61,923 nucleotides of DNA from the NCBI GenBank assembly GCA_020721585.1, contig DYMK01000004.1, forward strand, positions 96,786-158,708, in the 5' to 3' direction. Source of the DNA: Sulfuricurvum sp. GTDB lineage: Bacteria > Campylobacterota > Campylobacteria > Campylobacterales > Sulfurimonadaceae. Below, piece by piece: positions 6,457-14,885 of this stretch; position 1 is the first letter of the stretch; each line of letters starts with the position of its first letter. The notes under the pieces are model-generated. The model was not told the DNA's origin, searched no databases, and saw only the letters and a program-made list of their open reading frames with translations. A program made the translations under genes and the position numbers.

Positions 6457-7577
6457 TGGCACACGCAACCAAAGAGGGGAGCTTCCGCTATTTAAAGCGA
6501 TTTGGCACCTATTCAAAAGATTTTTACCGTTTTAACGGCGAACTCTTTTTCCCCTCCTTGGGGATTGGCACCTACAAAGCAGAGCCGTACAAAGAGGATA
6601 ATTACATTATCAACTACGCTGAAGCGATCAAGACCGCGTTACGTAATGGAATCAATCTCATTGATACCGCCATCAATTACCGTTACCAAATGTCCGAACG
6701 GGAAATAGGAGAAGCCCTCAGCGATCTTTTCAACGCAGGGGAGCTGCAACGGGATGAAGTGATTATCGCCTCCAAAGGGGGATTTATCCCACTGGATTTT
6801 CCCTTTCCCGCAAATCCCTACGGTTGGATCCACGACAATCTCATCACAGCGGGACTGGCAAGGGCCGAGGAGATTATCATCGATCAGCATTGTATGAGTC
6901 CTAACTATTTGCGCTGGAGTTGTGAGCAATCGCTTCGCAATCTTGGTGTGGAGACGATCGATATTTTCTTTTTGCACAATCCCGAAACCCAATTGGGCTA
7001 CAGTGACCATGAGACCTTTTACGGACGTATTGAAGCGGCGTTTGAGCTTTTTGAGACCTTACGCTCTGAGGGGAAAATTGTCCAGTATGGGATTGCTTCG
7101 TGGAATGGATTTTTATACGAAGAGGAGCATACGGAGTATCTCTCTCTTGCCCACGTGGTTGCTATCGCCCAACGTGTTGGGGGAGAAAATCACGGATTCA
7201 AATACCTCCAAAGCCCCTTTAATATGGCAAAACCTCACGCGTACGGTTATCCCAATCAACGGTGTGGTGATGGGAACTATTACCCCCTTATGCACGCGTG
7301 TGACCATTTTGGTCTCACGATGCTGGCTTCTTCTCCAATGTTGCAAATGAACCTTTTCAAACGCCCTTTTGCCCCGAAAATCAGGGAGATACTCTCTACC
7401 ACGGAGCTTAGCGACATCGCCAGTGCGTTGCAGTTTGCCCGCAGTGCGGGAGCCATTAGTGCGATTTTCGGGGCAGTGAACCCCGCGCATGTACGTGACA
7501 ATGCGATTTTAGGGTATCTTCCGTGTGCTTCGATGGAGGGGATGACTACCTTGATGCGAGATGCGTATGCTGTATGA
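6456..7577 (+). CDS. Aldo/keto reductase embedded in the nif operon
   Basis: A 373-residue aldo/keto reductase (TIM-barrel NADPH-dependent oxidoreductase). The catalytic tetrad is visible: D70 and Y75 in LIDTAINYRY, K107 in IIASKGG, H174 in FFLHNPE. The start at 6456 overlaps the nifU stop and is preferred over an upstream in-frame ATG at 6357 that lies inside nifU. The substrate is not predictable. Tight coupling between nifU and a flavoprotein gene (next start overlaps the end by 17 bases) suggests a nif-related redox role. The family assignment is secure; the link to nitrogen fixation rests on context. Confidence 0.9.
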   Translation: MAHATKEGSFRYLKRFGTYSKDFYRFNGELFFPSLGIGTYKAEPYKEDNYIINYAEAIKTALRNGINLIDTAINYRYQMSEREIGEALSDLFNAGELQRDEVIIASKGGFIPLDFPFPANPYGWIHDNLITAGLARAEEIIIDQHCMSPNYLRWSCEQSLRNLGVETIDIFFLHNPETQLGYSDHETFYGRIEAAFELFETLRSEGKIVQYGIASWNGFLYEEEHTEYLSLAHVVAIAQRVGGENHGFKYLQSPFNMAKPHAYGYPNQRCGDGNYYPLMHACDHFGLTMLASSPMLQMNLFKRPFAPKIREILSTTELSDIASALQFARSAGAISAIFGAVNPAHVRDNAILGYLPCASMEGMTTLMRDAYAV

Positions 7578-9225
7578 TGTGATTGTCGTCGGGACGGGGA
7601 TTGCAGGGCTTAATGCCGCATTGCACGCCAAACGGACAGGACTCAAAGTAGCCGTGATCGCCAAAAGTAACCCCTTGCGCTCCAATTCAGCGGTTGCATC
7701 GGGGGGGATAAATGCCGTCCTTAAGACCACCGCGCATGACAGTTGCCGCGAACACGTTGCCGATACCCTCAAAGGGGGGGCAGATTTGGGGAAATTATCC
7801 TCAGTGAGTGCCATGGTCACAGGGGCGGAAACGGTCATTCAAGAGCTTCGTGCCATTGGGGTAGCGTTTGATCTCAATGATACCGGTACCCTTTCTCAAC
7901 GCCCCTTTGGGGGGAGCAAAGCCAAACGCACCTGCTACATCGCCGATAAAACGGGAGCTGCCATCACCCAAACCCTCTTGAACCAATGCCGCAAAGAGGG
8001 GGTAGAGATTATTCCCAATCACCAGATGTTGACCATCGCCACCTACAAAGGGAAGCTCTCAGGGATCACCCTTTTGCGTCGTCGCGATTCAACGGTTATT
8101 GCCTTTGCGTGCAAATCATTGGTCCTTGCAGGGGGAGGATATGCGGGGATGTATCGGGGTCACTCGACCAATTCTCAAGAGTCCAGCGGGGATATACTTG
8201 CCATTGCCTTACGGGCGAATATGCGATTGGTCAACATGGAGTTTGTCCAGTTTCACCCCACCACCTTGCCCAACAGTGGCACCCTCATTAGCGAAGCCGC
8301 ACGGGGTGAGGGGGCGTACATTGTTGATGAACTGGGGGAACGTTTTACCCAAGAGCTTCAGACACGGGACAAACTTTCGCGCGATATTGTTCGCCATCAG
8401 ATGGGGGGGCATAGCGTCTATTTGGATTTTCGCCATTTGGGGGAAGCACTCATCGATACCAAGCTCCCCTCTGCTCGCAAACACGCTCTCAATGGAGCAG
8501 GGATCGACATCCTCACCGAACTGCTTCCCATCACCCCCTCCGCCCACTACACCATGGGGGGAATTTGGTGCCAAGAGGATGGTTCAACCGATATGCCCAA
8601 TGTTTTTGCGTGCGGAGAGTGTGCCTATACTGGCGTGCATGGTGCCAATCGGTTGGGGGGAAACAGCCTCCTTGAAGCTGCCTATTTTGGAAAAGTCGCC
8701 GGACGCAGTGCCGCCAAAGCTGCCAAAAAAGGGATATTTCACCCCATTGACTATGCCCACGTTGCCAACGAAATGCGCTATGTGGATACGATACTAGAGG
8801 GGGAAAACCGTTTTAATATCAATACCATGCGTCGTAATTTGGGCAATATCCTCTACGGCAATGTAGGGGTCTTTCGTGAACACGATTCGTTGGTCAAGGC
8901 ATTGGAATATATTCACTATCTCATGAAGCGTTCGTCGGGATTGTGTTGTGTCAACAAAGAGCGTAGCAACAATGTCGAACTCATGTCGATCATCGAATTG
9001 CGCAACTCCCTCACCGTCGCTGAAGCGATGACGATGGCTGCCTTGGCACGCGAAGAGAGTCGCGGAAGCCATTATCGTAACGATTTTCCCGATCAACGGG
9101 ACAAAGAGTATCGGGTCAATACCCTCATTAAACGGTTGTCGGGATCGTTTTTACGTATCCAATTTGAAGGGGATCGTACGTCGCAATGGCGGTATTGGAT
9201 TTCACAGTTTTTTCACGTCCATTGA
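7561..9225 (+). CDS. FAD-dependent fumarate reductase/L-aspartate oxidase-like flavoprotein
   Basis: A 554-residue soluble flavoprotein of the FrdA/SdhA/NadB family. The FAD-binding dinucleotide fold is at the N-terminus (VIVVGTGIAGLNAALHA), with SGGIN near residue 49, the FHPTTLPNSGTLISEAARGEG substrate region near 223-243 and a second FAD segment ECAYTGVHGANRLGGNSLLEA near 351-371 (each contains the usual family residues). No membrane anchor or iron-sulfur partner gene follows, so it is not a standard fumarate reductase. A second ATG two codons later (7567) is an equally good start. It overlaps the aldo/keto reductase gene and precedes nifT, so it is part of the nifU operon. The substrate is unknown. 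Confidence 0.88.
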   Translation: MRMLYDVIVVGTGIAGLNAALHAKRTGLKVAVIAKSNPLRSNSAVASGGINAVLKTTAHDSCREHVADTLKGGADLGKLSSVSAMVTGAETVIQELRAIGVAFDLNDTGTLSQRPFGGSKAKRTCYIADKTGAAITQTLLNQCRKEGVEIIPNHQMLTIATYKGKLSGITLLRRRDSTVIAFACKSLVLAGGGYAGMYRGHSTNSQESSGDILAIALRANMRLVNMEFVQFHPTTLPNSGTLISEAARGEGAYIVDELGERFTQELQTRDKLSRDIVRHQMGGHSVYLDFRHLGEALIDTKLPSARKHALNGAGIDILTELLPITPSAHYTMGGIWCQEDGSTDMPNVFACGECAYTGVHGANRLGGNSLLEAAYFGKVAGRSAAKAAKKGIFHPIDYAHVANEMRYVDTILEGENRFNINTMRRNLGNILYGNVGVFREHDSLVKALEYIHYLMKRSSGLCCVNKERSNNVELMSIIELRNSLTVAEAMTMAALAREESRGSHYRNDFPDQRDKEYRVNTLIKRLSGSFLRIQFEGDRTSQWRYWISQFFHVH

Positions 9226-9265
9226 GCGTGAATTTCATTTAATCTTAGTAAAAAAAGGGGCTATT

Positions 9266-9478
9266 ATGGCAAAAGTTATGTTGCGTTATGATGCAAAAAA
9301 AGAGATCTCATTTTATGTGGCGAAAAAAGATATGGAAGAGACCATTATCAAAAGCGAATTTGATACCGATGAAAAATGGGGCGGCGAAGTAGAACTTTCC
9401 AATGGTGAAAAATGGTTTATCGAACCTGCACCTAAAAAGTTCCCCTCCGAAGTGGTGGCAAAACGGTTGGGGGATTAA
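9266..9478 (+). CDS. nifT: NifT/FixU family protein
   Basis: A 70-residue NifT/FixU protein (MAKVMLRYDAKKEISFYVAKKD start; GGEVELSNGEKWFIEPAP core), a small beta-rich protein found in most nif clusters with no proven biochemical role. The ATG at 9266 follows AAAAAGGGG at a good distance; an upstream in-frame start at 9164 would fall inside the flavoprotein gene. Length is typical. The last 70 bases of the gene (9409-9478) are repeated exactly at 11515-11584, beyond the darG-darT pair. Confidence 0.93.
   Translation: MAKVMLRYDAKKEISFYVAKKDMEETIIKSEFDTDEKWGGEVELSNGEKWFIEPAPKKFPSEVVAKRLGD
9409..9478 (+). repeat. Direct repeat copy 1 (3' end of nifT) flanking darG-darT
   Basis: Seventy bases, from AAAATGG to the nifT stop GGATTAA, identical base for base to 11515-11584 as far as can be read. 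The bases on either side differ. Here the repeat is the native end of nifT. Confidence 0.95.
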
Positions 9479-9489
9479 ATTCCCTATCA

Positions 9490-9507
9490 GGTGCAATGAG
9501 TTGCACC
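9490..9507 (+). other. Short hairpin after nifT
   Basis: GGTGCAA-TGAG-TTGCACC: a 7-base stem with a 4-base loop, 12 bases after the nifT stop. There is no T-run, so it is a weak terminator candidate or an operator for darG. It lies inside the inserted segment. Confidence 0.4.
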
Positions 9508-9584
9508 GATTCAAAAGCAATCCTATTAGATCAAATGTTTTTTACTTCTCTAATCTCCTTATAATTTTTTGTATCCTATCTTGC

Positions 9585-9590
9585 TATAAT
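9585..9590 (+). promoter_or_regulatory. -10 box for darG-darT
   Basis: TATAAT in an AT-rich stretch, 31 bases before the darG ATG, with GAAGAG as ribosome site. No convincing -35 box is visible, as is usual for Campylobacterota sigma-70 promoters. It gives the insert its own promoter, independent of nif control. Confidence 0.55.
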
Positions 9591-9620
9591 GCAGATAAAT
9601 TCTATAAAAAATGAAGAGCC

Positions 9621-10526
9621 ATGATCACCTATGTACGAACAAATATTTTTGAATCTAATGCCCAAGTATTAGTTAATACCGTCAATACAGTAGGTGTAAT
9701 GGGTAAAGGAATTGCGCTTAAATTTAAACAGTTATATCCTGATATGTTTAAAAGTTATCAAAAATATTGCGAAAATGGTCTAATGACTGTTGGTAAACTT
9801 CAACTTTACAAAACGTCTAATAAATGGATTTTAAATTTTCCAACCAAAAAAGAATGGCGAAATCCATCTCGATTGGAATATATCGAAGAAGGTCTACAAA
9901 AATTCATTGACTATTATCAAAAATTAGGCATTCGCTCCATTGCCTTCCCAATGCTTGGATGTGGTAACGGAGGACTTGAATGGGAGGTAGTTCGTCCTAT
10001 TATGGAACGTTATTTAAAAAATTTGCCCATTGACGTTTATATACATATTGCAGAACAAGATGATTTGACACCAGAGCATTTGCAAACTTCGGCTATGGAA
10101 TCTTGGCTAAAAAGTGAAGCCGTATATTTAAGTAATCATGAATTTGTATCTCTTGTACGCCAAGAATTCAACTCGCTTATTCCTAAAACTATTATTTCGA
10201 TAGATAGCTCGTCTATCGAAGCTTCATGGGAAAACCGTGGAGATGATGAAGGTATAAGGGTGAAAAGTGAACATTTTGAAGTGCATATGTCTACAGATAC
10301 CCTTATAAATTTGTGGTCTGAGTTGAAAGCCAATGGAATTGTTAGAAAAGCGATGTTGCCAGCACATTTGGCAGTACACAGTGACGCAGTAATGATGGTG
10401 TTAAGTTCTATTGATTTAATGACTACAACACGTATTGGAGAAGAAGGTAAACCTGAAATCGGACTAAGAATATTGCCTCATATGCAACCAAAAATTGAAA
10501 GTGATACAGGTACTTTTGCTGCATGA
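9621..10526 (+). CDS. darG: Macrodomain protein, DarG-like ADP-ribosylglycohydrolase antitoxin
   Basis: A 301-residue protein. Residues 1-155 form a macrodomain with the motifs of the DarG/TARG1 group: VLVNTVNTVGVMGKGIALKFK at the ADP-ribose binding loop (key residues N, G, GKG) and FPMLGCGNGGLEW near 113-125. In DarTG systems this domain removes ADP-ribose from thymidine in DNA and so reverses DarT. Residues 160-301 form a second, unrecognised domain; DarG proteins usually have a C-terminal region that also binds the toxin. The gene overlaps darT by 4 bases (ATGA). Gene order is antitoxin first, opposite to classical darT-darG. AT-richer than its neighbours, consistent with acquisition. Confidence 0.85.
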   Translation: MITYVRTNIFESNAQVLVNTVNTVGVMGKGIALKFKQLYPDMFKSYQKYCENGLMTVGKLQLYKTSNKWILNFPTKKEWRNPSRLEYIEEGLQKFIDYYQKLGIRSIAFPMLGCGNGGLEWEVVRPIMERYLKNLPIDVYIHIAEQDDLTPEHLQTSAMESWLKSEAVYLSNHEFVSLVRQEFNSLIPKTIISIDSSSIEASWENRGDDEGIRVKSEHFEVHMSTDTLINLWSELKANGIVRKAMLPAHLAVHSDAVMMVLSSIDLMTTTRIGEEGKPEIGLRILPHMQPKIESDTGTFAA

Positions 10527-11503
10527 GTAGGAAAGATTTTGTCACAGAATTTCAAAAGAAGCTTTTATCAGACTTTCAAAGTGGGTTCCAAAGTTGGTGG
10601 GCAAATTTTATTTTCCATTACAGTGATGTAAAGAACATAGCCTCAATACTTAATACTGGACTTCTTTATAGTCGCTCTCAAGCGATTGTAAAAGGTTTAA
10701 TGACTAATGACAATGCGAATGATGCAGTTATTAGTAGAACGGATGAAGAGCTAAAAAAATATGTAAGATTTTATTTTGGTGCTAAAACACCCACTCAATA
10801 TCGAAATGAAGGCATAAAACATAGTTCTGCAATAACTCAAAATGCTCATTGTCCAGTTCCAGTTTTTTTACTTTTTGATTTCGTAAAATTACTTTCATTG
10901 TCAGATACACGTTTCAGCAATGGAAATATTGCTGCTGAGAATCCTGAAATTTATGATGATATTGTAGATTTAGAAAAATTGGAATTCAAATATATCTATA
11001 ATAGAGAATCGCTCCCTTCTGAACCTTATAGTCGTCATATTCTTTATTGCCGTCACGCAGAAGTATTGGTTCGAGATGAATTAGCAATCGAAGAATTCTT
11101 AAAATTTATTTGCGTAAGGTCTGAAGCTGAACGTGAAACACTTTTGAGTTTGATGAATGATGATACTCGGTCACGGCATGGTGCTAAGATTAAAGTTTTT
11201 ACAAAAGATGGGATATTTTACAAAGATCGATTGTATGTAAACAAAGTTTCTCTAAATGGTCAATTGTTAATTATTGAATTAGCAAATGCAAAGAATAATC
11301 AATTTGATTTTGAAGCAACTTATACGGTCATTGATAGTGGGGAAAGTCGCAGAATTACTCATCTTAATATGGCTATTCCGTCTAAACTACATACAAATTT
11401 ACCTGAACCAATTGGACAGCAAGGGATAGTATTTGCGCTTTACCTAGATAATAATCTTGTATATCAAGGTAAATTAATCCCTGATACTGATATACCATTT
11501 TAA
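10523..11503 (+). CDS. darT: DarT-like ssDNA thymidine ADP-ribosyltransferase toxin with extra C-terminal domain
   Basis: A 326-residue protein of the DUF4433/DarT family, which ADP-ribosylates thymidines in single-stranded DNA using NAD and acts as a toxin or anti-phage effector. Supporting features: FHYSDVKNIASILNTGLLYSR (residues 31-51, the NAD-binding start), VRFYFGAKTPTQYR (81-94, matching the FNPRNPMLYR-type loop) and RHAEVLV (177-183) with the likely catalytic Glu180. Classical DarT is about 210 residues; here about 110 extra beta-rich residues follow (about 215-326), unrecognised. Coupled to darG by a 4-base overlap. The stop is 11 bases before the second nifT repeat. Confidence 0.82.
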   Translation: MSRKDFVTEFQKKLLSDFQSGFQSWWANFIFHYSDVKNIASILNTGLLYSRSQAIVKGLMTNDNANDAVISRTDEELKKYVRFYFGAKTPTQYRNEGIKHSSAITQNAHCPVPVFLLFDFVKLLSLSDTRFSNGNIAAENPEIYDDIVDLEKLEFKYIYNRESLPSEPYSRHILYCRHAEVLVRDELAIEEFLKFICVRSEAERETLLSLMNDDTRSRHGAKIKVFTKDGIFYKDRLYVNKVSLNGQLLIIELANAKNNQFDFEATYTVIDSGESRRITHLNMAIPSKLHTNLPEPIGQQGIVFALYLDNNLVYQGKLIPDTDIPF

Positions 11504-11514
11504 ATATTGAGAAG

Positions 11515-11584
11515 AAAATGGTTTATCGAACCTGCACCTAAAAAGTTCCCCTCCGAAGTGGTGGCAAAACGGTTGGGGGATTAA
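11515..11584 (+). repeat. Direct repeat copy 2 (detached 3' end of nifT)
   Basis: Exact copy of 9409-9478, encoding the last 22 codons and stop of nifT with no gene body in front. It starts 11 bases after the darT stop. Directly beyond it is the 3' end of a convergent hypothetical gene, presumably the original neighbour of nifT before the insertion. Confidence 0.95.
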
Positions 11585-11586
11585 GG

Positions 11587-12471
11587 TTATTTTCGTCCGA
11601 TAATATCGAAGATATTAACCCCATCGGGTAGTTTGGTCTCCCCATCCCGAAAACTGCGCGTGTGGGAGATGATCCGTTTGAAATGTTTGCGCAAATGGTG
11701 GGCATCGGGGACATTGGGACGGAACCAATCCCCTTTGGGACTAAAGAGCCAATCGATGGCAGCTTTGATGTCCAAGAGGGTGTATCCCCCCGTATCGATC
11801 AACAATTTAATCTGCGATCCCCAGCTCATCACGTCAAAGGGTTCTTCAAATTGGGGGTCAATGGAGGCAAGTTTACGGATAAAATATTGCGCCATCTCAA
11901 ACTCTTGGGGGGAGGGTTTAGCCTCTTCTTGGAGGGTTTTTTGGGATGTTTGAAGTAAACCTTTAGTGCTTTTTTCACGACGAATCCACCGTTCAAATTC
12001 GGCAAACCAATCAAACGATCGACGGTTTTGGGAGCGTTGATCAAAATTAAAATCATCAAATACTTTGCGTGAAATCCCCTCACGGTCACAAACACTCAGC
12101 GCATAGCCGTGCAACTCCTCGAAAAAATCGTTCGAGAGATTGAGATAATAGTTGTTATCCGTGTATTGCGAGGGGGTGGTTGACATCATATCCTGAGGAA
12201 TGGATGCTAAGGGGGTGAGTAGATAAAAAATCATCACCCCATTGGCGGTTTTGGTACGGGTGGTGGAGAGGATCTTTTTTTTCACCAACGCATCAAGCGC
12301 TTCGACCACCTCACGGGGGGAGTGGTGGAGCAGTTCAGCCAAAAACGGAGCCGAGAGAGGGTGGGGTTTATCCCCCCAACGGATACTGTGGCGGATGATC
12401 AGGGGGAGCAATGCCCGTTCCAAAAGGGATAAATCAGGTCGATCAATCAAAAAAGTGGGGATGGTAATCAT
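11587..12471 (-). CDS. Hypothetical protein with N-terminal winged-helix-like region
   Basis: A 294-residue protein that I do not recognise. Residues 1-90 look like a winged helix-turn-helix (LLERALLPLIIRHSIRW, then PLSAPFLAELLHHSPREVVEALDALVKKKIL), as seen in plasmid/phage replication-initiation-type proteins and DnaD-like proteins. The rest is mixed helical with many aromatic and charged residues (RRSFDWFAEFERWIRRE near 135-150) and a tryptophan-containing segment near 230-250. The start overlaps the upstream gene stop by 4 bases (ATGA), so the two form an operon. The 3' end lies 2 bases from the detached nifT repeat. No function is claimed. Confidence 0.75.
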   Translation of the reverse strand: MITIPTFLIDRPDLSLLERALLPLIIRHSIRWGDKPHPLSAPFLAELLHHSPREVVEALDALVKKKILSTTRTKTANGVMIFYLLTPLASIPQDMMSTTPSQYTDNNYYLNLSNDFFEELHGYALSVCDREGISRKVFDDFNFDQRSQNRRSFDWFAEFERWIRREKSTKGLLQTSQKTLQEEAKPSPQEFEMAQYFIRKLASIDPQFEEPFDVMSWGSQIKLLIDTGGYTLLDIKAAIDWLFSPKGDWFRPNVPDAHHLRKHFKRIISHTRSFRDGETKLPDGVNIFDIIGRK

Positions 12472-13067
12472 GACCGTTTTAAGACTTTTTTGGTGGACGT
12501 TGCGATGATGGGTTGGCGTGCGCGTCGCTCTTGCTCCATCAAAAGCTCCTTATACGTTTGGGTCACCCGCACCTCAAAAATCCCCCGATCAGAGGCGATG
12601 GTATCGTAAATCCACCGCTTGGTAAGGAGCCGTACTACCTCAATGTCCACACTGTCCAAAAACGGTTGCGCCTCTAATGCGGGACGTAACGAAGCAAACG
12701 CCACATTCTCAAACCGTTCTAAGGCACTTTTTTCCTCATCCCGTTTTTCGACCATCACCCGACGCAGATCGTACATGAGGGTGTAGAGTTTTGCACTACG
12801 CGCTTGGGCTTGCGCTTGGAGGGGAGAACACTGCTCGGCATCAAGCTCATTGGCGATGAGGGCAATTTTTTCAATCCCCGTTTTGTAGGGTAATTCTCGA
12901 CTGGAGAGACGATGGAGAAACGCACTGTACCAACTCGTGGGGAGAGGGCGAACGAGTTCATCGATATGGGAACGCAAAAAAACGTCCTCGTCGATTTTAA
13001 AATAGTTCATCAACGACGTGACAAACTGGGCGCGAATCTGATCTTCTGTAGGGGTGAAAGGTTTCAT
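12468..13067 (-). CDS. Hypothetical protein, helical
   Basis: A 199-residue, mostly helical, charged protein that I do not recognise. The start at 13067 (MKPFTPTEDQ) is preferred over an in-frame start at 13130, because a GAAAG-rich ribosome site lies upstream and the upstream extension overlaps the divergent promoter area. It has no signal peptide or membrane segment, so it is cytoplasmic. It forms a two-gene operon with the downstream winged-helix gene through a 4-base overlap, suggesting a joint function. Divergent from the gene at 13162, with only 94 bases between the starts. Confidence 0.7.
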   Translation of the reverse strand: MKPFTPTEDQIRAQFVTSLMNYFKIDEDVFLRSHIDELVRPLPTSWYSAFLHRLSSRELPYKTGIEKIALIANELDAEQCSPLQAQAQARSAKLYTLMYDLRRVMVEKRDEEKSALERFENVAFASLRPALEAQPFLDSVDIEVVRLLTKRWIYDTIASDRGIFEVRVTQTYKELLMEQERRARQPIIATSTKKVLKRS

Positions 13068-13161
13068 ACTGAAAGTATAACATCCCCTTTCACCTATTTT
13101 CGCTAAAATACGGCGGGCATTAGGTGACAAGGTGCTTAAGTATTACCAAAAGAGGTCTATT

Positions 13162-14277
13162 TTGCTTACCATTAACTCCACGGTCATCCCTGATGGCGAC
13201 GCTGATTTGGGGGATAATCTCCTCTATTACGATTATAATATTGGTCACTTGCGCTCACTCCAAGCCCAAGGGCAAACGATGGAAGATGAGACATTTGTCA
13301 GTGCCTTTCGCTCGTTTGAGGGAGAAGTGTACGAAAATTACATTTACGAAAAATTATTGCGTTATGCGACCAATGAACCGCAAATCAAAAGTTTCATCAT
13401 TAAAGGTCCCCACAAACACCGCACCCGCGCCCAACGGGATGCCCTCTCGGTAAGCTGGAAAGGGCAAATCGTCTACCAAGCCCGTTACAAAGAGATTGGG
13501 GAGTTTGATGGATTGTTATTCACCGACAAAGAACTCTACTTTATGGAGATGACACTGGTCAAATCGGCCAGTAACCTCAAAAAACGGCTCCGAAAAAAAC
13601 GGGCTTTATTGGAAGTTTTGTTCCCCCGTTACGACGTTAGAACCGTCTTGGTGCTCAATACGGGAGCCACAGGGGTTTCGGATTTACCCTCATACGCCTC
13701 AGTGTGGTTTACCCAACCCTACAGCGCGGCTTCTTTACTTGAAAAACTTACCACCCACGCCCCCAAACAACCGATGATTCGGATCGAAAGTACCAAAATC
13801 GCCCATGTCGATACCATTAAAATCGCCTCGTTTAAATATTACGCGACGTTGTCATGGATTGTTCGATCCCTTCGGGAGGGTGATCCGATCAACTGGAACT
13901 TTTTTACCAAAAGTACCACCCAACGGTATCATGACATTTATACTAAAATCTACATTGGGTACCTTTCGATGGAGGATTTTTTGACCCTTTTCCCCTCCGT
14001 GACTTTTGAAAATTCTCAAGCCAAACGCGCCATCCTCGCCATCGAAAAAGATCATGTCGGAGGCTATTTTTTGACCTATTTTGTCCGTCATTCGGGGAAA
14101 AAGTTGGATAACATCACCCTTACGGCTACGGGGGTTAAAGTAGTCAAAAAAGATCCGTTGGGGATTACCCTCACGGAGATGAACCATTTGGATAAGATGA
14201 TGGATGGACACTTCGCCCTGAGTTTAGCGCAACATAGTGCGATTGAAACGACCCTCTCTTCGATTAAACACGGGTAG
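13162..14277 (+). CDS. Hypothetical protein with PD-(D/E)xK-nuclease-like arrangement
   Basis: A 371-residue protein, not recognised by name. Its middle resembles the layout of PD-(D/E)xK restriction-endonuclease-like folds: an early conserved Glu helix (FEGEVYENYIYEKLL), then GEFDGLLF followed by LYFMEMTLVKSAS, a lysine/arginine-rich helix, and a hydrophobic strand VRTVLVLNTG. The canonical ExK lysine is replaced (EMT, with a Lys three residues on), so activity is doubtful. The TTG start at 13162 is chosen because AAGAGG lies 6 bases upstream; a GTG at 13132 is also in frame. The nuclease resemblance is an inference from pattern only. Confidence 0.65.
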   Translation: MLTINSTVIPDGDADLGDNLLYYDYNIGHLRSLQAQGQTMEDETFVSAFRSFEGEVYENYIYEKLLRYATNEPQIKSFIIKGPHKHRTRAQRDALSVSWKGQIVYQARYKEIGEFDGLLFTDKELYFMEMTLVKSASNLKKRLRKKRALLEVLFPRYDVRTVLVLNTGATGVSDLPSYASVWFTQPYSAASLLEKLTTHAPKQPMIRIESTKIAHVDTIKIASFKYYATLSWIVRSLREGDPINWNFFTKSTTQRYHDIYTKIYIGYLSMEDFLTLFPSVTFENSQAKRAILAIEKDHVGGYFLTYFVRHSGKKLDNITLTATGVKVVKKDPLGITLTEMNHLDKMMDGHFALSLAQHSAIETTLSSIKHG

Positions 14278-14320
14278 ATGTTTGTCCGACGTGGACGTCT
14301 CATCTCACCCTTGATAGCGA

Positions 14321-14821
14321 TTAATACGGTTTTTGTCCCACCCAGTTCCCAGCAGGGGCGTATTGACACACCCATACTTGGGTATTATCCGAACACATTG
14401 CCACACCGCATCCCACTTGGGTACTGTTTTTCCATACCAACTGAGTGTAGTGACCACACACTTTTCCCGCAGCGCACGTGTTGGTTGATGCCGTGTAATC
14501 TTTTTTTTCAGCTGCCCATGCATTAACAGGATCAGCGGAGTGAATGTCTTGCGCAGGCCCATTTGACCATGCACCCGCCCAGTAGAGATTTTCCCCATTG
14601 GAACCACTGGAATGGGTCAATCGACAATGATTGGTTGATTTAAGATGATCCGCCCACGCTTGTGCTGAGGCTGCCACTTGCGTAGAATAGGCAATCGGAG
14701 GAACCCCCACTTGGGCGCGAACCGCGTTGTGCGCAGCGACGATTTCAGAGGGGACAACCTCCGCGCAATACGCTGCACTTGAGAGCAAAATGGACAATAA
14801 GGCACTGTAACTTTTTTTCAT
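14321..14821 (-). CDS. Secreted CAP/SCP-domain protein
   Basis: A 166-residue secreted protein. A signal peptide covers residues 1-20 (KKSYSALLSILLSSAAYCA). The remainder is a CAP (cysteine-rich secretory protein, antigen 5, PR-1) domain: AAHNAVRAQVG, WADHLKSTNHC, NGENLYWA and the signature GHYTQLVWKNSTQVGC, with several cysteines for disulphides. Bacterial CAP proteins are periplasmic or extracellular with largely unknown ligands. The start at 14821 follows AAGGGG. The first 15 codons plus 64 upstream bases belong to a 110-base direct repeat whose second copy lies at 16810-16919. Convergent with the gene at 13162. Confidence 0.9.
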   Translation of the reverse strand: MKKSYSALLSILLSSAAYCAEVVPSEIVAAHNAVRAQVGVPPIAYSTQVAASAQAWADHLKSTNHCRLTHSSGSNGENLYWAGAWSNGPAQDIHSADPVNAWAAEKKDYTASTNTCAAGKVCGHYTQLVWKNSTQVGCGVAMCSDNTQVWVCQYAPAGNWVGQKPY

Positions 14822-14885
14822 GATAAACCCCTTGCATAAAATAACATTGACCCATTTTAGTGATTTCATCTAAATCACTTCTGAA
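14776..14885 (-). repeat. Direct repeat copy 1 (5' end and leader of CAP gene)
   Basis: A 110-base segment identical to 16810-16919. It contains the first 15 codons of the intact CAP gene, its ribosome site and about 64 upstream bases. The last codons of the LRR gene (Ser-Glu-Val-Ile-stop) also fall within it. Confidence 0.95.

Noticed and set aside
9479-11514. Prophage or integrative element carrying darGT
   Set aside because: No integrase, excisionase, tRNA site or structural phage genes; only the two toxin-antitoxin genes lie between the repeats.
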